A DNA stretch of 7,820 bases from Clostridiales bacterium (GCA_021201515.1 JAJQET010000245.1:1-7820), one strand, 5' to 3'; shown: positions 1 to 6,314, counted from the stretch's first letter. The notes: generated by a model from the sequence alone, not told the origin. Numbers and translations: made by a program.

Positions 1-123
1 ACGCCGCCCCCCGTCTCATTATGCCGGGGGGGCGGTTGTGTAACCCCACAAAAAAAAAAAAAACCCCCCCGGGGGGGCGCCCCGGGGGGGCCCCCCCCGC
101 CTTTTTATGGAGGAAAACGGTGA
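1..123. other. Gene-free low-complexity leader with GC hairpins
   Basis: No reading frame here looks coding. The stretch has a 9-bp inverted repeat (CCGCCCCCC at 4-12 with GGGGGGCGG at 27-35), then a chain of homopolymers: A14 at 50-63, C7 at 64-70, G7 at 71-77, G7 at 84-90, C8 at 91-98 and T5 at 102-106. An A tract, a GC palindrome and a T tract in that order have the form of a bidirectional intrinsic terminator, which would fit the end of a gene left of the window. Runs this pure are also typical of sequencing or assembly error at a contig edge. The sequence alone cannot separate the two. Confidence 0.6.
64..106. terminator. Possible intrinsic terminator (GC palindrome with A and T flanks)
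   Basis: G and C runs can fold in several registers, for example G84-90 against C91-97 or G71-77 against C92-98. The block is preceded by A14 and followed by T5. The shape suits a Rho-independent terminator for a gene upstream of the window on the plus strand, or for a minus-strand transcript. Confidence is low because the best fold is ambiguous and the homopolymers may be miscalled. Confidence 0.3.
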
Positions 124-152
124 TTGAAAAATGCCGCTGCCGGTGGTATGAT
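124..152 (+). promoter_or_regulatory. Sigma-A type promoter of trmO
   Basis: TTGAAA at 124-129 matches the -35 consensus at 5 of 6 positions. TATGAT at 147-152 matches the -10 consensus at 5 of 6. The spacer is exactly 17 bp, and the TG at 144-145 provides an extended -10 element. Transcription would start near 158-160, about 35 nt ahead of the trmO ATG, leaving room for the ribosome binding site at 181-185. This also argues that a possible TTG start at 124 is not used, since it lies within the -35 box. Confidence 0.75.
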
Positions 153-192
153 GGAGCAACAGGCAACAAATGAGCCAAAGGGAGGAACCCCC

Positions 193-894
193 ATGTCAGA
201 ACCGGAAACCACCATGCACATCATTGCCCACATCCACACCGACTTTGCCACCAAGTTCGGCATCCCCCGGCAGAGCGGACTGGTGCCCGCCCTGGAAGGG
301 CGCATTGTCTTTACCCCGGAGTACCGGGCGCCGGAGGCCCTCCGGGGGCTGGAGGGATTTTCCCACATCTGGCTGATCTGGCAGTTCTCCCAGGCGGTGC
401 GGGAGGGCTGGTCCCCCACGGTGCGGCCGCCCCGACTGGGGGGCAACACCCGGATGGGCGTCTTTGCCACCCGCTCCCCCTTCCGGCCCAACGCCATCGG
501 CCTGTCCTGCGTCCGGCTGGAGGGGGTGGAGCCGGACACCCCGGAGGGGCCGGTGCTCCATGTCTCCGGGGCGGACCTGATGGACGGCACCCCCATCTTT
601 GACATCAAGCCCTACCTGCCCTACGCCGACTGCCAGCCAGACGCGACAGGAGGCTTCGCGGCCCGGCCCTGGGAACGGGAGCTGACGGTGGACTGTCCCC
701 CGGCGCTGCTGGAACAGGTTCCTCCGGAGAAGCGGGAAGGGCTGCTGGGGGTGCTGGCCCAGGACCCCCGGCCCTCCTATCAGAAGGACGCCGCCCGGGT
801 GTACGGCTTCACCTTCGCCGGGCTGGAGGTGCGCTTCACCGTGTCGGATGGGGTTCTGACGGTGAAAGAGGTCAGACCAGCAGACCGGCGGTGA
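193..894 (+). CDS. trmO: tRNA (N6-threonylcarbamoyladenosine(37)-N6)-methyltransferase TrmO
   Basis: TrmO uses S-adenosylmethionine to methylate N6 of threonylcarbamoyladenosine at position 37 of threonine tRNAs, giving m6t6A and tuning decoding next to the anticodon. The 233-residue product shows the family features in order: an N-terminal beta-barrel region with an IAHIHTDFATKFGIPRQ-type opening (about 10-26), the signature GVFATRSPFRPNAIGLS at 89-105, DGTPIFDIKPYLPYAD at 131-146, and the C-terminal DPRPSY at 191-196. Length is typical of the family. The ATG at 193 is chosen because GGAGG at 181-185 sits 7 nt upstream and the promoter lies at 124-152; an in-frame TTG at 124 would overlap that promoter. 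The gene appears monocistronic. Its 3' end overlaps the convergent SpoIIM-like gene by 23 bp. Older annotations call this family YaeB, VirR or UPF0066. Confidence 0.95.
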   Translation: MSEPETTMHIIAHIHTDFATKFGIPRQSGLVPALEGRIVFTPEYRAPEALRGLEGFSHIWLIWQFSQAVREGWSPTVRPPRLGGNTRMGVFATRSPFRPNAIGLSCVRLEGVEPDTPEGPVLHVSGADLMDGTPIFDIKPYLPYADCQPDATGGFAARPWERELTVDCPPALLEQVPPEKREGLLGVLAQDPRPSYQKDAARVYGFTFAGLEVRFTVSDGVLTVKEVRPADRR

Positions 895-1504
895 AGTCCA
901 CCGTGGCCAGGCTCAGCAGGTGGCACAGGGCGGTCAGCGCCAGCGCCCCTACCAGGCACAGGCCGCACCAGACCAGGTACCCCCTGACGGGGAACCCGGC
1001 CTCCCTGCCCCTGCGGGTCAGGGCCAGATTCCGGGCGTTTCCCCGGCCGGGGATGGCGATAAACAGCAGCGCAGCGGTGGATGCGGCCTGAGCCAGCCCA
1101 AAGAGCAGCAACGCCGCCAGCACCCCCTCCGGCCCGGCCCAGCAGCCGCAGGCGGACACCACGAAGGAGAACAGAAACCCCCTGACCCCCACCAGCAGAG
1201 GCAGGGCGGGGAACCCCAGTGGGCACAGCCCCAGCAGTACGGCGGCGGCAGGCAGTCGGACGGCCCGCCACAGCAGGGCCCCCCAGCTGGAGCCGCCGCC
1301 CCGGGCCTGCAACACCCCGGTGTAGCCGGCGAGGTAGGTTTCCAGGGCGGCCTGCCCGTCCCCATCCATCTGGTAGGCGGCGAAGCAGCCGGCCAGCGTC
1401 CCCAGCAGGAAGGCGCACCCCCGCACCAGGATCGGCTCCTCCACCCCCTGCCGCGGCAGACGCCAGACCCGCTTCGCCCGCCTGCCCTGTTGTTTTCCAG
1501 CCAC
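872..1504 (-). CDS. spoIIM: Probable stage II sporulation protein M (SpoIIM-like membrane protein)
   Basis: The product is 210 residues with about five predicted membrane helices (roughly 25-44, 80-97, 99-120, 125-150 and 176-198) after a basic N-terminus. Length and topology match SpoIIM, a membrane part of the DMP (SpoIID-SpoIIM-SpoIIP) machinery that remodels peptidoglycan during forespore engulfment. The central hydrophobic segment with LLVGVRGFLFSF (103-114) resembles the conserved 'lkGF..GF' stretch of the SpoIIM/DUF95 family. The start is a GTG at 1504: GAGGG at 1512-1516 lies 7 nt upstream, and no ATG is available near the N-terminus; the frame stays open further upstream but reads through intergenic palindromes with non-protein-like composition. 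A sigma-E-like promoter candidate lies just upstream, consistent with mother-cell expression. The assignment rests on topology and a short motif, so a generic SpoIIM-superfamily or unrelated membrane protein remains possible. Confidence 0.58.
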   Translation of the reverse strand: MAGKQQGRRAKRVWRLPRQGVEEPILVRGCAFLLGTLAGCFAAYQMDGDGQAALETYLAGYTGVLQARGGGSSWGALLWRAVRLPAAAVLLGLCPLGFPALPLLVGVRGFLFSFVVSACGCWAGPEGVLAALLLFGLAQAASTAALLFIAIPGRGNARNLALTRRGREAGFPVRGYLVWCGLCLVGALALTALCHLLSLATVDFTAGLLV

Positions 1505-1548
1505 TGAGCCGCCCTCTTTCCCCGTACTGCGGGAATCCCCGCTGGGAC

Positions 1549-1577
1549 ATCCTATGCCTGCCCCGGCGGGGATATGC
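1549..1577 (-). promoter_or_regulatory. Candidate sigma-E (sporulation) promoter for the SpoIIM-like gene
   Basis: Read on the minus strand, GCATATC (1577-1571) resembles the sigma-E -35 element (kmATAtt). CATAGGAT (1556-1549) resembles the -10 element (cATACAnT), keeping CATA and the final T. The gap is 14 nt, so ATA to CATA is 16 nt, the usual sigma-E spacing. The start point would fall near 1542, giving a leader of about 38 nt before the GTG. The -10 match is imperfect and the elements sit in and beside a palindrome, so this is a candidate only. Confidence 0.35.
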
Positions 1578-1590
1578 CCGCCGGGGCGGG
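1557..1590. repeat. Large inverted repeat (hairpin/operator candidate) in the divergent intergenic region
   Basis: CCTGCCCCGGCGGG at 1557-1570 pairs with CCCGCCGGGGCGGG at 1577-1590 around a 6-nt loop, GATATG. That makes 14 pairs with a single G-U. No T tract follows on either strand, so it is not a normal terminator. It lies between the divergent SpoIIM-like and exporter genes, 33 bp before the exporter ATG. It could be an operator shared by both, or a structure in the exporter 5' leader. Confidence 0.6.
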
Positions 1591-1622
1591 ACGGCAACCA
1601 AACAGACGAAAGCGGGAGAGAG

Positions 1623-2387
1623 ATGGATAGCAGAGCGGTGTTAGACCTTGCCGGGCTGTCCGGCAAAATTTTGCTGCAAAGCGGCGCGGAGATTTACCGG
1701 GTGCAGGAGACCATGCTCCGCATCATGCGCGCCTGCGGCGTGGAGGACGGCAACGTCTATGTGGTGGCCAACGGCATCTTCGCCACCGTCCACGAGGGGC
1801 GGGAGGACGAGGGGAGCTTTGTCCGCCACGTCCCCCTGGGCAGCGTACATCTGGGCTATATTCACGAGGTAAACCGCATCTCCCGGGCCATCGAGGCCGG
1901 AACCATGACGCCGGAGGAGGCGCTGCGGCTGGTGGAGTCCCTGGACATTCCGCCGGAGCGGACGCTGCTCCAGGTGTTCGCCTGCGCCGTAGGCAGCGGG
2001 GCCTTTGCCTTCCTGTTCGGCGGCTCCTGGCAGGACGCCCTGGCCGCCATCCCCATCGGCGTGGCGCTGCAATACTTCCTGCTGTTCGTGGGGCCCCACC
2101 TGCGGCGGGGGCTGTCCGGCATGGGCGGCGGGCTGCTGATTACGGTGTGCGCGGCGGGGCTGGCCTGGCTTGTGCCCACCCTGGGCCGGGATTACATCGT
2201 CATCGGCTGCCTGATGCCCCTGGTGCAGGGGGTGTCCTTCACCAATGCCATACGGGAGTTCTTCAACGGGGACTATCTGGCCGGCGTCACCCATATGCTG
2301 GACGCCCTGATGGGCGGCGTATGCATCGCCTGCGGCGTGGCGGCAGGGCTGATGCTGGTGGACTGGGTCGGGGGGTGGCTCCTGTGA
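1623..2387 (+). CDS. Threonine/serine exporter ThrE family, large subunit (YjjP-like, DUF1212)
   Basis: This 254-residue protein matches the N-terminal half of ThrE-type exporters (PF06738, YjjP/DUF1212), inner-membrane proteins linked to export of threonine, serine or small acids. Residues 1-110 form the cytosolic family domain, with LLQSGAEIYRVQETMLRIM at 18-36 and the HEVNRISRAIEAG segment at 81-93. About five helices follow (near 117-134, 138-156, 168-186, 190-206 and 225-246). The conserved loop reads MPLVQGVSFTNAIREFFNGD at 198-217. From family knowledge this region usually has PG and RD where here there is QG (202-203) and RE (211-212), a mild oddity. The ATG at 1623 follows GGGAGAG at 1614-1620. 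The stop overlaps the start of the small subunit gene by 1 bp, so the two are surely cotranscribed and probably translationally coupled. The transported substrate cannot be read from sequence. No clear promoter was seen. Confidence 0.92.
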   Translation: MDSRAVLDLAGLSGKILLQSGAEIYRVQETMLRIMRACGVEDGNVYVVANGIFATVHEGREDEGSFVRHVPLGSVHLGYIHEVNRISRAIEAGTMTPEEALRLVESLDIPPERTLLQVFACAVGSGAFAFLFGGSWQDALAAIPIGVALQYFLLFVGPHLRRGLSGMGGGLLITVCAAGLAWLVPTLGRDYIVIGCLMPLVQGVSFTNAIREFFNGDYLAGVTHMLDALMGGVCIACGVAAGLMLVDWVGGWLL

Positions 2388-2833
2388 TGACGCAGTTTCT
2401 GGTGGCCATGGTGGGGGTGTGGGCCTTCGCGGTGCTGTTCCACGCCCCCAGGCGGTTCTATGGGGCCTGCGCCCTCTGCGGCGCGGTGGCCTGGGTGGTG
2501 TATCTGATCGCCACCACGGAGTACCAGGCAGGCCCGGCGGTGGCGTCTGTGGTGGCGGCCACGGTGCTGGCCATCGTGTCGGCGGGGCTCTCCATTCAGC
2601 TGAAGGCTCCCTCCACCATGTTCCTGCTGCCGGGAATTTTCCCGCTGGTGCCCGGTGCGGGGATTTACTACGCCGCCTACTACATGATTCAGGGGGATTT
2701 GTCCCTGGCCGCCGCCAAGGGGGTGGAGACCCTCCTGGTGGCCGGGGGGATCGCCCTGGGACTGATGATCGGCGCGGCCTTCTCCAACATCGCCAAGCGG
2801 GTCATCGGCACAGCGCGCAGGATGCGGGGGTAG
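2387..2833 (+). CDS. Threonine/serine exporter ThrE family, small subunit (YjjB-like)
   Basis: A 148-residue membrane protein of the ThrE_2/YjjB family (PF12821), the partner of the preceding gene; in single-chain ThrE the two halves are fused. Four helices are visible (about 4-20, 26-43, 50-70 and 114-133). The central family motif LLPGIFPLVPGAGIYYAAYY at 80-99 is the most recognisable part, preceded by the typical AGLSIQLKAPS stretch at 66-76. The C-terminus is short and basic (KRVIGTARRMRG). The ATG at 2387 shares its A with the TGA of the upstream gene; a GTG one codon earlier is an alternative start. A G-rich stretch at 2371-2378 could serve as a weak ribosome binding site. The pair most likely forms one transporter. 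Transcription probably ends at the hairpin at 2904-2936. Confidence 0.92.
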   Translation: MTQFLVAMVGVWAFAVLFHAPRRFYGACALCGAVAWVVYLIATTEYQAGPAVASVVAATVLAIVSAGLSIQLKAPSTMFLLPGIFPLVPGAGIYYAAYYMIQGDLSLAAAKGVETLLVAGGIALGLMIGAAFSNIAKRVIGTARRMRG

Positions 2834-2903
2834 GGGATGCTACCTCCCTGTCAATCTCCCGAAACTGCTGCCATTCCATCCGCCGGAGTGCGTAAAAAAT
2901 CAG

Positions 2904-2936
2904 CCGGGCTGTGCAAACTTCCGCTGCACAGCCCGG
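2904..2936. terminator. Intrinsic terminator, mainly for mutS2, probably bidirectional
   Basis: CCGGGCTGTGCA at 2904-2915 pairs perfectly with TGCACAGCCCGG at 2925-2936 around a 9-nt loop. On the minus strand the stem is followed after 4 nt by T6 (A6 at 2894-2899), so it is a good terminator for the era-mutS2 operon, whose last stop is 17 bp away at 2953. On the plus strand only TTTC follows, so it probably stops the exporter transcripts less efficiently. The remaining 70 bp between 2834 and 2903 show nothing else. Confidence 0.85.
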
Positions 2937-2952
2937 TTTCCGTGAAAAAAAC

Positions 2953-5325
2953 TTATTTCAGCTCCACCACCGTCACGCCGGTTTCTCCTTCGCCGTAGCG
3001 GCCCAGGCGGTAGCGCTTCACATACTTGCAGGTTTTCAGGTACTGCTGGACGGCGGAGCGCAGGGCCCCGGTGCCCTTGCCGTGGATAATCGTCACCGTG
3101 GTCAGGTGGGCCATCACCGCATTGTCCAGGTACTGCTCCACCACGGCCAGGGCCTCGTCCGCCGTCATGCCCCGGATATCCAGCTCCTGACGGCTGGGGG
3201 CGACGTGGACGGTGGCGTGAACCTGACCGGCGGGGCGTTTGGGCTTCCCCTGCTTCTGCTGCTCCACCACACGGACGTCCCCCTGCTTTGCGGTGATGTT
3301 CAGGATACCGGCCTGGAGCTGGAGGGTGCCGTCTTTGTTCACGGCCAGCACCTCGGCCCGGGTGTGAGTCTTCACCAACTCCACCGTGTCCCCCTGTACA
3401 GCCGGGCGGCTGGCGGGCAGCTCCGGCAGGGCTGCCCCCTGGCCCAGGGCGGACTCCGCCTCGTTCAGCTTCCGGCGGAGGGCGGAGCGCTCCTCATTGT
3501 CGTTCTGCCAGTCCTGCTGGCCCTGACGCTGGCGCTTTTTCAGGTTGTCCAACTCGTGGAACACCACGTTGGAGGCGGTTCTGGCGTCGGCCAGGATCTG
3601 CCGGGCCTCGGCGTTGGCCTTGTCCACCACCTTGGCCCGCTCCTCCTCGATTTTCTCCCGATACCGGGCGGAGGCGGCGGCGTCCTCCTCCATCTGGCGG
3701 CGCAACCGCTCGCTCTCCCGGCGCTCGGCCTCCATCTTCTGGCGCTGCCCCTCCAGCTGGGAGAGAATGTCCTCAAACTGGATGTTCTGGCTGTCCATCC
3801 GGGCCATGGCGTGGTCGATGACGTGCTCCGGCAGGCCCAGCCGCCGGGAGATGGCGAAGGCGTTGGACTTCCCCGGCAGGCCGATCAGCAGGCGGTAGGT
3901 GGGCTGAAGGGTCTCCACGTCGAACTCGCAGGAGGCGTTTTGAACACCCTGCGTTGTCATGGCGTACTGTTTCAACTCCGCGTAATGGGTGGTGGCGATG
4001 AGCTTCGCCCCCAGGGAACGGGATTCCTCGATGATGGCCACAGCCAGGGCCGCGCCCTCCACGGGGTCGGTGCCCGCCCCCAGCTCATCGTAAAGCAGGA
4101 GCGTCCGGTCGTCCGCCTCCTCCAGAATCTTCACCACATTGGTGATATGAGAGGAGAAGGTGGAGAGGGACTGCTCAATGGACTGCTCGTCTCCGATGTC
4201 CGCCAGCACCTCCCGGAACACGGCAAAGGTGCTGCCGTCCGACACCGGCAGGTGGAGGCCGCACTGGGCCATCAGGGTCAGCAGCCCCGCCGTTTTCAGC
4301 GTCACCGTCTTGCCGCCGGTGTTGGGGCCGGTGATGACTAAGGTGTCAAAGTCGCTGCCCAGCCGCAGGTCGATGGGTACCGCCGTCTTGGGGTCCAGCA
4401 GGGGGTGGCGGGCCTTTTGAAAGGAGAAGCTGCCGTCCTCGCTGAGGGTCGGCTCCATGCCCCATATCCGGGTGCTGAGCTTGGCCCGGGCGAAGATTAC
4501 GTCTAAATCCACCAGAAGCTGATAATCCAGCAGAATATCACCCTGGAAGGAGGCCGCCTCGGCGGAGAGGGCCGCCAGGATGCGGGCGATCTCCACCTCT
4601 TCCTTGGTCAGCAGCTCCCGCAGCTCGTTGTTGGCCTGGACTGCCGCCATAGGCTCGATGAAATAGGTGGAGCCGGTGGCGGATACGTCATGCACCAGCC
4701 CCGGCACGCTGCCCTTGCACTCCGCCTTCACCGGCACCACGAACCGGTCCTGCCGGATGGTGATAATAGGCTCCTGCAAATACTTCACCGCGCTGGAGGA
4801 GATGAGCCGCTGCAGCACCTCCCTGGCCTTGCCGGTGGTGAGGCGGATGTGGCGGCGGATGTCCGCCAGCTCCGGGCTGGCGTTGTCGGCAATCTCCTCC
4901 TCGGAGAGGATGGCGCCGAAGATTTTGTCCTCCAGGTACCGGTTCACCCGGAGGGAGCGGAACAGGCCGTCCAGCACGGTGGGCTTCTCCCCCACGCCGT
5001 CATAGGCCGCCACGTCCCGGGCGGTGCGGAGCACCGCCGCAATGTCCAACAGCTCTCTGGGGTTCAGGCTGCCCCCCAGGTCGGCCCGCTGCAGGGAGGC
5101 CGCCACCGGCTTCACGTTGGCCAAGGCGGGAGGGCCGTTTAAGTCCATCATGTCCCTGGCCGCCGTGGTCTCCGCCTGGAGGCGCAGCACCTCCGCCTCC
5201 TCCACCGAGGGGCGGAGTGCGCGGCACCGCTCCTTGCCGTCGGCGCTGACCGCCTGGTCCGCCAGCAGTTCCAGCACCCGGGGCAGCTCCAGGGTGCGGA
5301 TGGATTTTTCAAATAAGTCTGTCAT
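2953..5325 (-). CDS. mutS2: Endonuclease MutS2 / ribosome-splitting ATPase
   Basis: A full-length 790-residue MutS2. It lacks the mismatch-binding N-terminal domain of MutS and starts with the clamp/lever region (about 1-290). The ABC-type ATPase core follows, with Walker A GPNTGGKT at 333-340, signature-like STFSSH at 388-393, Walker B LLLYDELGAGTDP at 409-421 and the H-loop ATTHY at 444-448. A charged coiled coil spans about 520-625, then a KOW-like segment (about 640-690), and a C-terminal Smr domain (about 713-790) keeps LDIRG (715-719) and HGKG (748-751), the residues tied to Smr nuclease activity. Known roles are suppression of recombination in Helicobacter and splitting of collided ribosomes in Bacillus subtilis. 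The ATG at 5325 follows GAGG about 10 nt upstream. It is the last gene of the operon, 48 bp after recO, with no clear promoter in that gap, and is followed by a strong terminator. Confidence 0.97.
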   Translation of the reverse strand: MTDLFEKSIRTLELPRVLELLADQAVSADGKERCRALRPSVEEAEVLRLQAETTAARDMMDLNGPPALANVKPVAASLQRADLGGSLNPRELLDIAAVLRTARDVAAYDGVGEKPTVLDGLFRSLRVNRYLEDKIFGAILSEEEIADNASPELADIRRHIRLTTGKAREVLQRLISSSAVKYLQEPIITIRQDRFVVPVKAECKGSVPGLVHDVSATGSTYFIEPMAAVQANNELRELLTKEEVEIARILAALSAEAASFQGDILLDYQLLVDLDVIFARAKLSTRIWGMEPTLSEDGSFSFQKARHPLLDPKTAVPIDLRLGSDFDTLVITGPNTGGKTVTLKTAGLLTLMAQCGLHLPVSDGSTFAVFREVLADIGDEQSIEQSLSTFSSHITNVVKILEEADDRTLLLYDELGAGTDPVEGAALAVAIIEESRSLGAKLIATTHYAELKQYAMTTQGVQNASCEFDVETLQPTYRLLIGLPGKSNAFAISRRLGLPEHVIDHAMARMDSQNIQFEDILSQLEGQRQKMEAERRESERLRRQMEEDAAASARYREKIEEERAKVVDKANAEARQILADARTASNVVFHELDNLKKRQRQGQQDWQNDNEERSALRRKLNEAESALGQGAALPELPASRPAVQGDTVELVKTHTRAEVLAVNKDGTLQLQAGILNITAKQGDVRVVEQQKQGKPKRPAGQVHATVHVAPSRQELDIRGMTADEALAVVEQYLDNAVMAHLTTVTIIHGKGTGALRSAVQQYLKTCKYVKRYRLGRYGEGETGVTVVELK

Positions 5326-5373
5326 ACCTCTTTTTCCTCATTTTATGATGCAGGTTTGTATGTTGCCCGCTTT

Positions 5374-6141
5374 TTATGATACTGCGCTATCCTGCGGGGC
5401 GACCTGCCGATAAAATTCTAATGTATGGAAGCCGCGCTCCATCTGGGTCAGCAGGAAGGCTTCGCAGGCCCGGTTTATCCCGGCCTGCGAAGCCGGGCTG
5501 AGCCGATAGGAGAACAGCTTTTTCTTTTCACAGTTCGCCACATGGCGCATGGCGGCCAGGGACGCCCCGTCCAGGTCTGCGGATACGCCGTCCTCCGTGG
5601 GGAGGGGGCAGCGGGCGCAGTGGAGCAGGCCGGAGCGGAGCTGGAGGGCCGGTTCCTCCGGCTGCCCTCGTCCGCAGACGGCGCACCGCTCCAGCATGGG
5701 CCGGTAGCCGGACAGACACATGGCCCGCAGCTCAAAGGTGGCCTTCACCAGGGGCAGAGGGCGGTCAGTGGCCTCCATAACGTAGAGGCTGTTCAGTAGG
5801 AGGGCCAGCATCTCCTCATTGGGGAGGCCCTCCTCCGTCAAAAGCTCGGTCAGCTCCGCAAAGTAGCTGCCCAGGGCCAGCCGCTCCAGGTCGCTCCGCA
5901 CCCGGCGGAACTCCCGCTCCGTGGCGGCCTCGGACAGCGTCCAGCGGCCCCGGTACTCGCTGAGGGTCATCTCCGACCAAATCAGCAGCTGGGCGGCGGC
6001 GGAGATGCCGCCGCCCTTTTTGCGGCTGCCCCGGGCGGAAACCGTCATTTGACCGTTTTTATCGGTCAAAACGGTTAATATCTTGTCCGACTCCTTGTAC
6101 GCAACCTCTCTCAGGACGATTCCGTGTACCACCTGCCGCAT
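5374..6141 (-). CDS. recO: DNA repair protein RecO
   Basis: RecO works in the RecFOR pathway: it binds SSB-coated single-stranded DNA and, with RecR, loads RecA at gaps and helps strand annealing. The 255-residue product has the N-terminal OB fold (about 1-80) with the typical opening GIVLREVAYKESDKILTVLT (7-26) and the basic ARGSRKK patch (36-42). A helical C-terminal domain follows, carrying a four-cysteine zinc site: C153 and C156 (CAVC) with C175 and C178 (CARC), as in many Gram-positive RecO proteins. Length is normal. The ATG at 6141 has a G-rich ribosome binding site (GGGTGG) 6 nt upstream. Its first 83 bp overlap the 3' part of the yqzL frame, which suggests translational coupling. 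A perfect 13-bp inverted repeat lies within its 3' end at 5458-5494. Confidence 0.95.
   Translation of the reverse strand: MRQVVHGIVLREVAYKESDKILTVLTDKNGQMTVSARGSRKKGGGISAAAQLLIWSEMTLSEYRGRWTLSEAATEREFRRVRSDLERLALGSYFAELTELLTEEGLPNEEMLALLLNSLYVMEATDRPLPLVKATFELRAMCLSGYRPMLERCAVCGRGQPEEPALQLRSGLLHCARCPLPTEDGVSADLDGASLAAMRHVANCEKKKLFSYRLSPASQAGINRACEAFLLTQMERGFHTLEFYRQVAPQDSAVS
5458..5494. repeat. Perfect 13-bp inverted repeat inside recO
   Basis: GGCTTCGCAGGCC at 5458-5470 and GGCCTGCGAAGCC at 5482-5494 are exact reverse complements separated by 11 nt. The loop can add two further G-C pairs after a C-C mismatch. In the RecO frame it encodes residues near 217-228 (QAGINRACEAF). No T tract follows on either strand, so it is not a classical terminator. 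It would form a stable hairpin in the recO-mutS2 mRNA about 85-120 nt before the recO stop. Confidence 0.7.
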
Positions 6142-6235
6142 ACCCTTCCACCCTTTCCGTCTGCTTGGCGTACAGATAGGCCTCCGGCAGGCCGGTGGCC
6201 AGGAACAGCTTCCAACTCTGCTGCGTGTCCAGCAT
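6059..6235 (-). CDS. yqzL: YqzL family small protein
   Basis: A 58-residue protein between era and recO, the same place YqzL (PF14006, about 47 residues) occupies in Bacillus. The N-terminal part, SWKLFLATGLPEAYLYAKQ at residues 7-25, matches the short family pattern of a tryptophan, an aromatic pair, TG and an AYL(x)YK-like helix. Function is unknown; no catalytic motif, signal peptide or membrane helix is visible. Two in-frame ATGs exist, at 6241 and 6235. The second is preferred because GGGAGGG (6242-6248) lies 6 nt upstream of it but touches the first. The last 27 or so residues (rich in R, G and N) are encoded in the 83 bp that overlap recO in another frame, so the C-terminus is probably lineage-specific. 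It is transcribed with era, 79 bp upstream, and recO. Confidence 0.78.
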   Translation of the reverse strand: MLDTQQSWKLFLATGLPEAYLYAKQTERVEGYAAGGTRNRPERGCVQGVGQDINRFDR

Positions 6236-6314
6236 AGTCATCCCTCCCGCTGCCTTTAGGGTGTGCAGAAGGGGGACGGCCTATGGCTGGAAACTTTTGC
6301 GACCGCCCTGCGCC

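Noticed and set aside
124..192. TTG start giving a 256-residue TrmO
   Set aside because: The TTG is part of a near-consensus -35 box, the extra 23 residues are not family-like, and the ATG at 193 has a well-spaced GGAGG.
920..1507. 195-codon open frame on the plus strand
   Set aside because: Proline/glutamine-rich low-complexity translation antisense to the SpoIIM-like gene, with no ribosome binding site.
1557..1590. Intrinsic terminator in the divergent region
   Set aside because: No T tract follows the stem on either strand, and both flanking genes point away from it.
1505..1666. N-terminal extension of the SpoIIM-like protein to an ATG at 1666
   Set aside because: It would run antisense through the start of the exporter gene and through the palindrome, with low-complexity residues; the GTG at 1504 with its ribosome binding site fits the family length.
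2911..4341. 476-codon open frame on the plus strand
   Set aside because: It is antisense to mutS2, rich in H, L, G and Q without a domain, and starts inside the terminator; it results from the high GC at third positions.
2953..5325. Classical mismatch repair MutS
   Set aside because: It lacks the mismatch-recognition domain (the N-terminal F-x-E motif) and has a C-terminal Smr domain, both marking MutS2.
5326..5373. Separate promoter for mutS2
   Set aside because: AT-rich words such as TATCAT and CATAAAAT occur, but none has a -35 box at 16-18 bp spacing.
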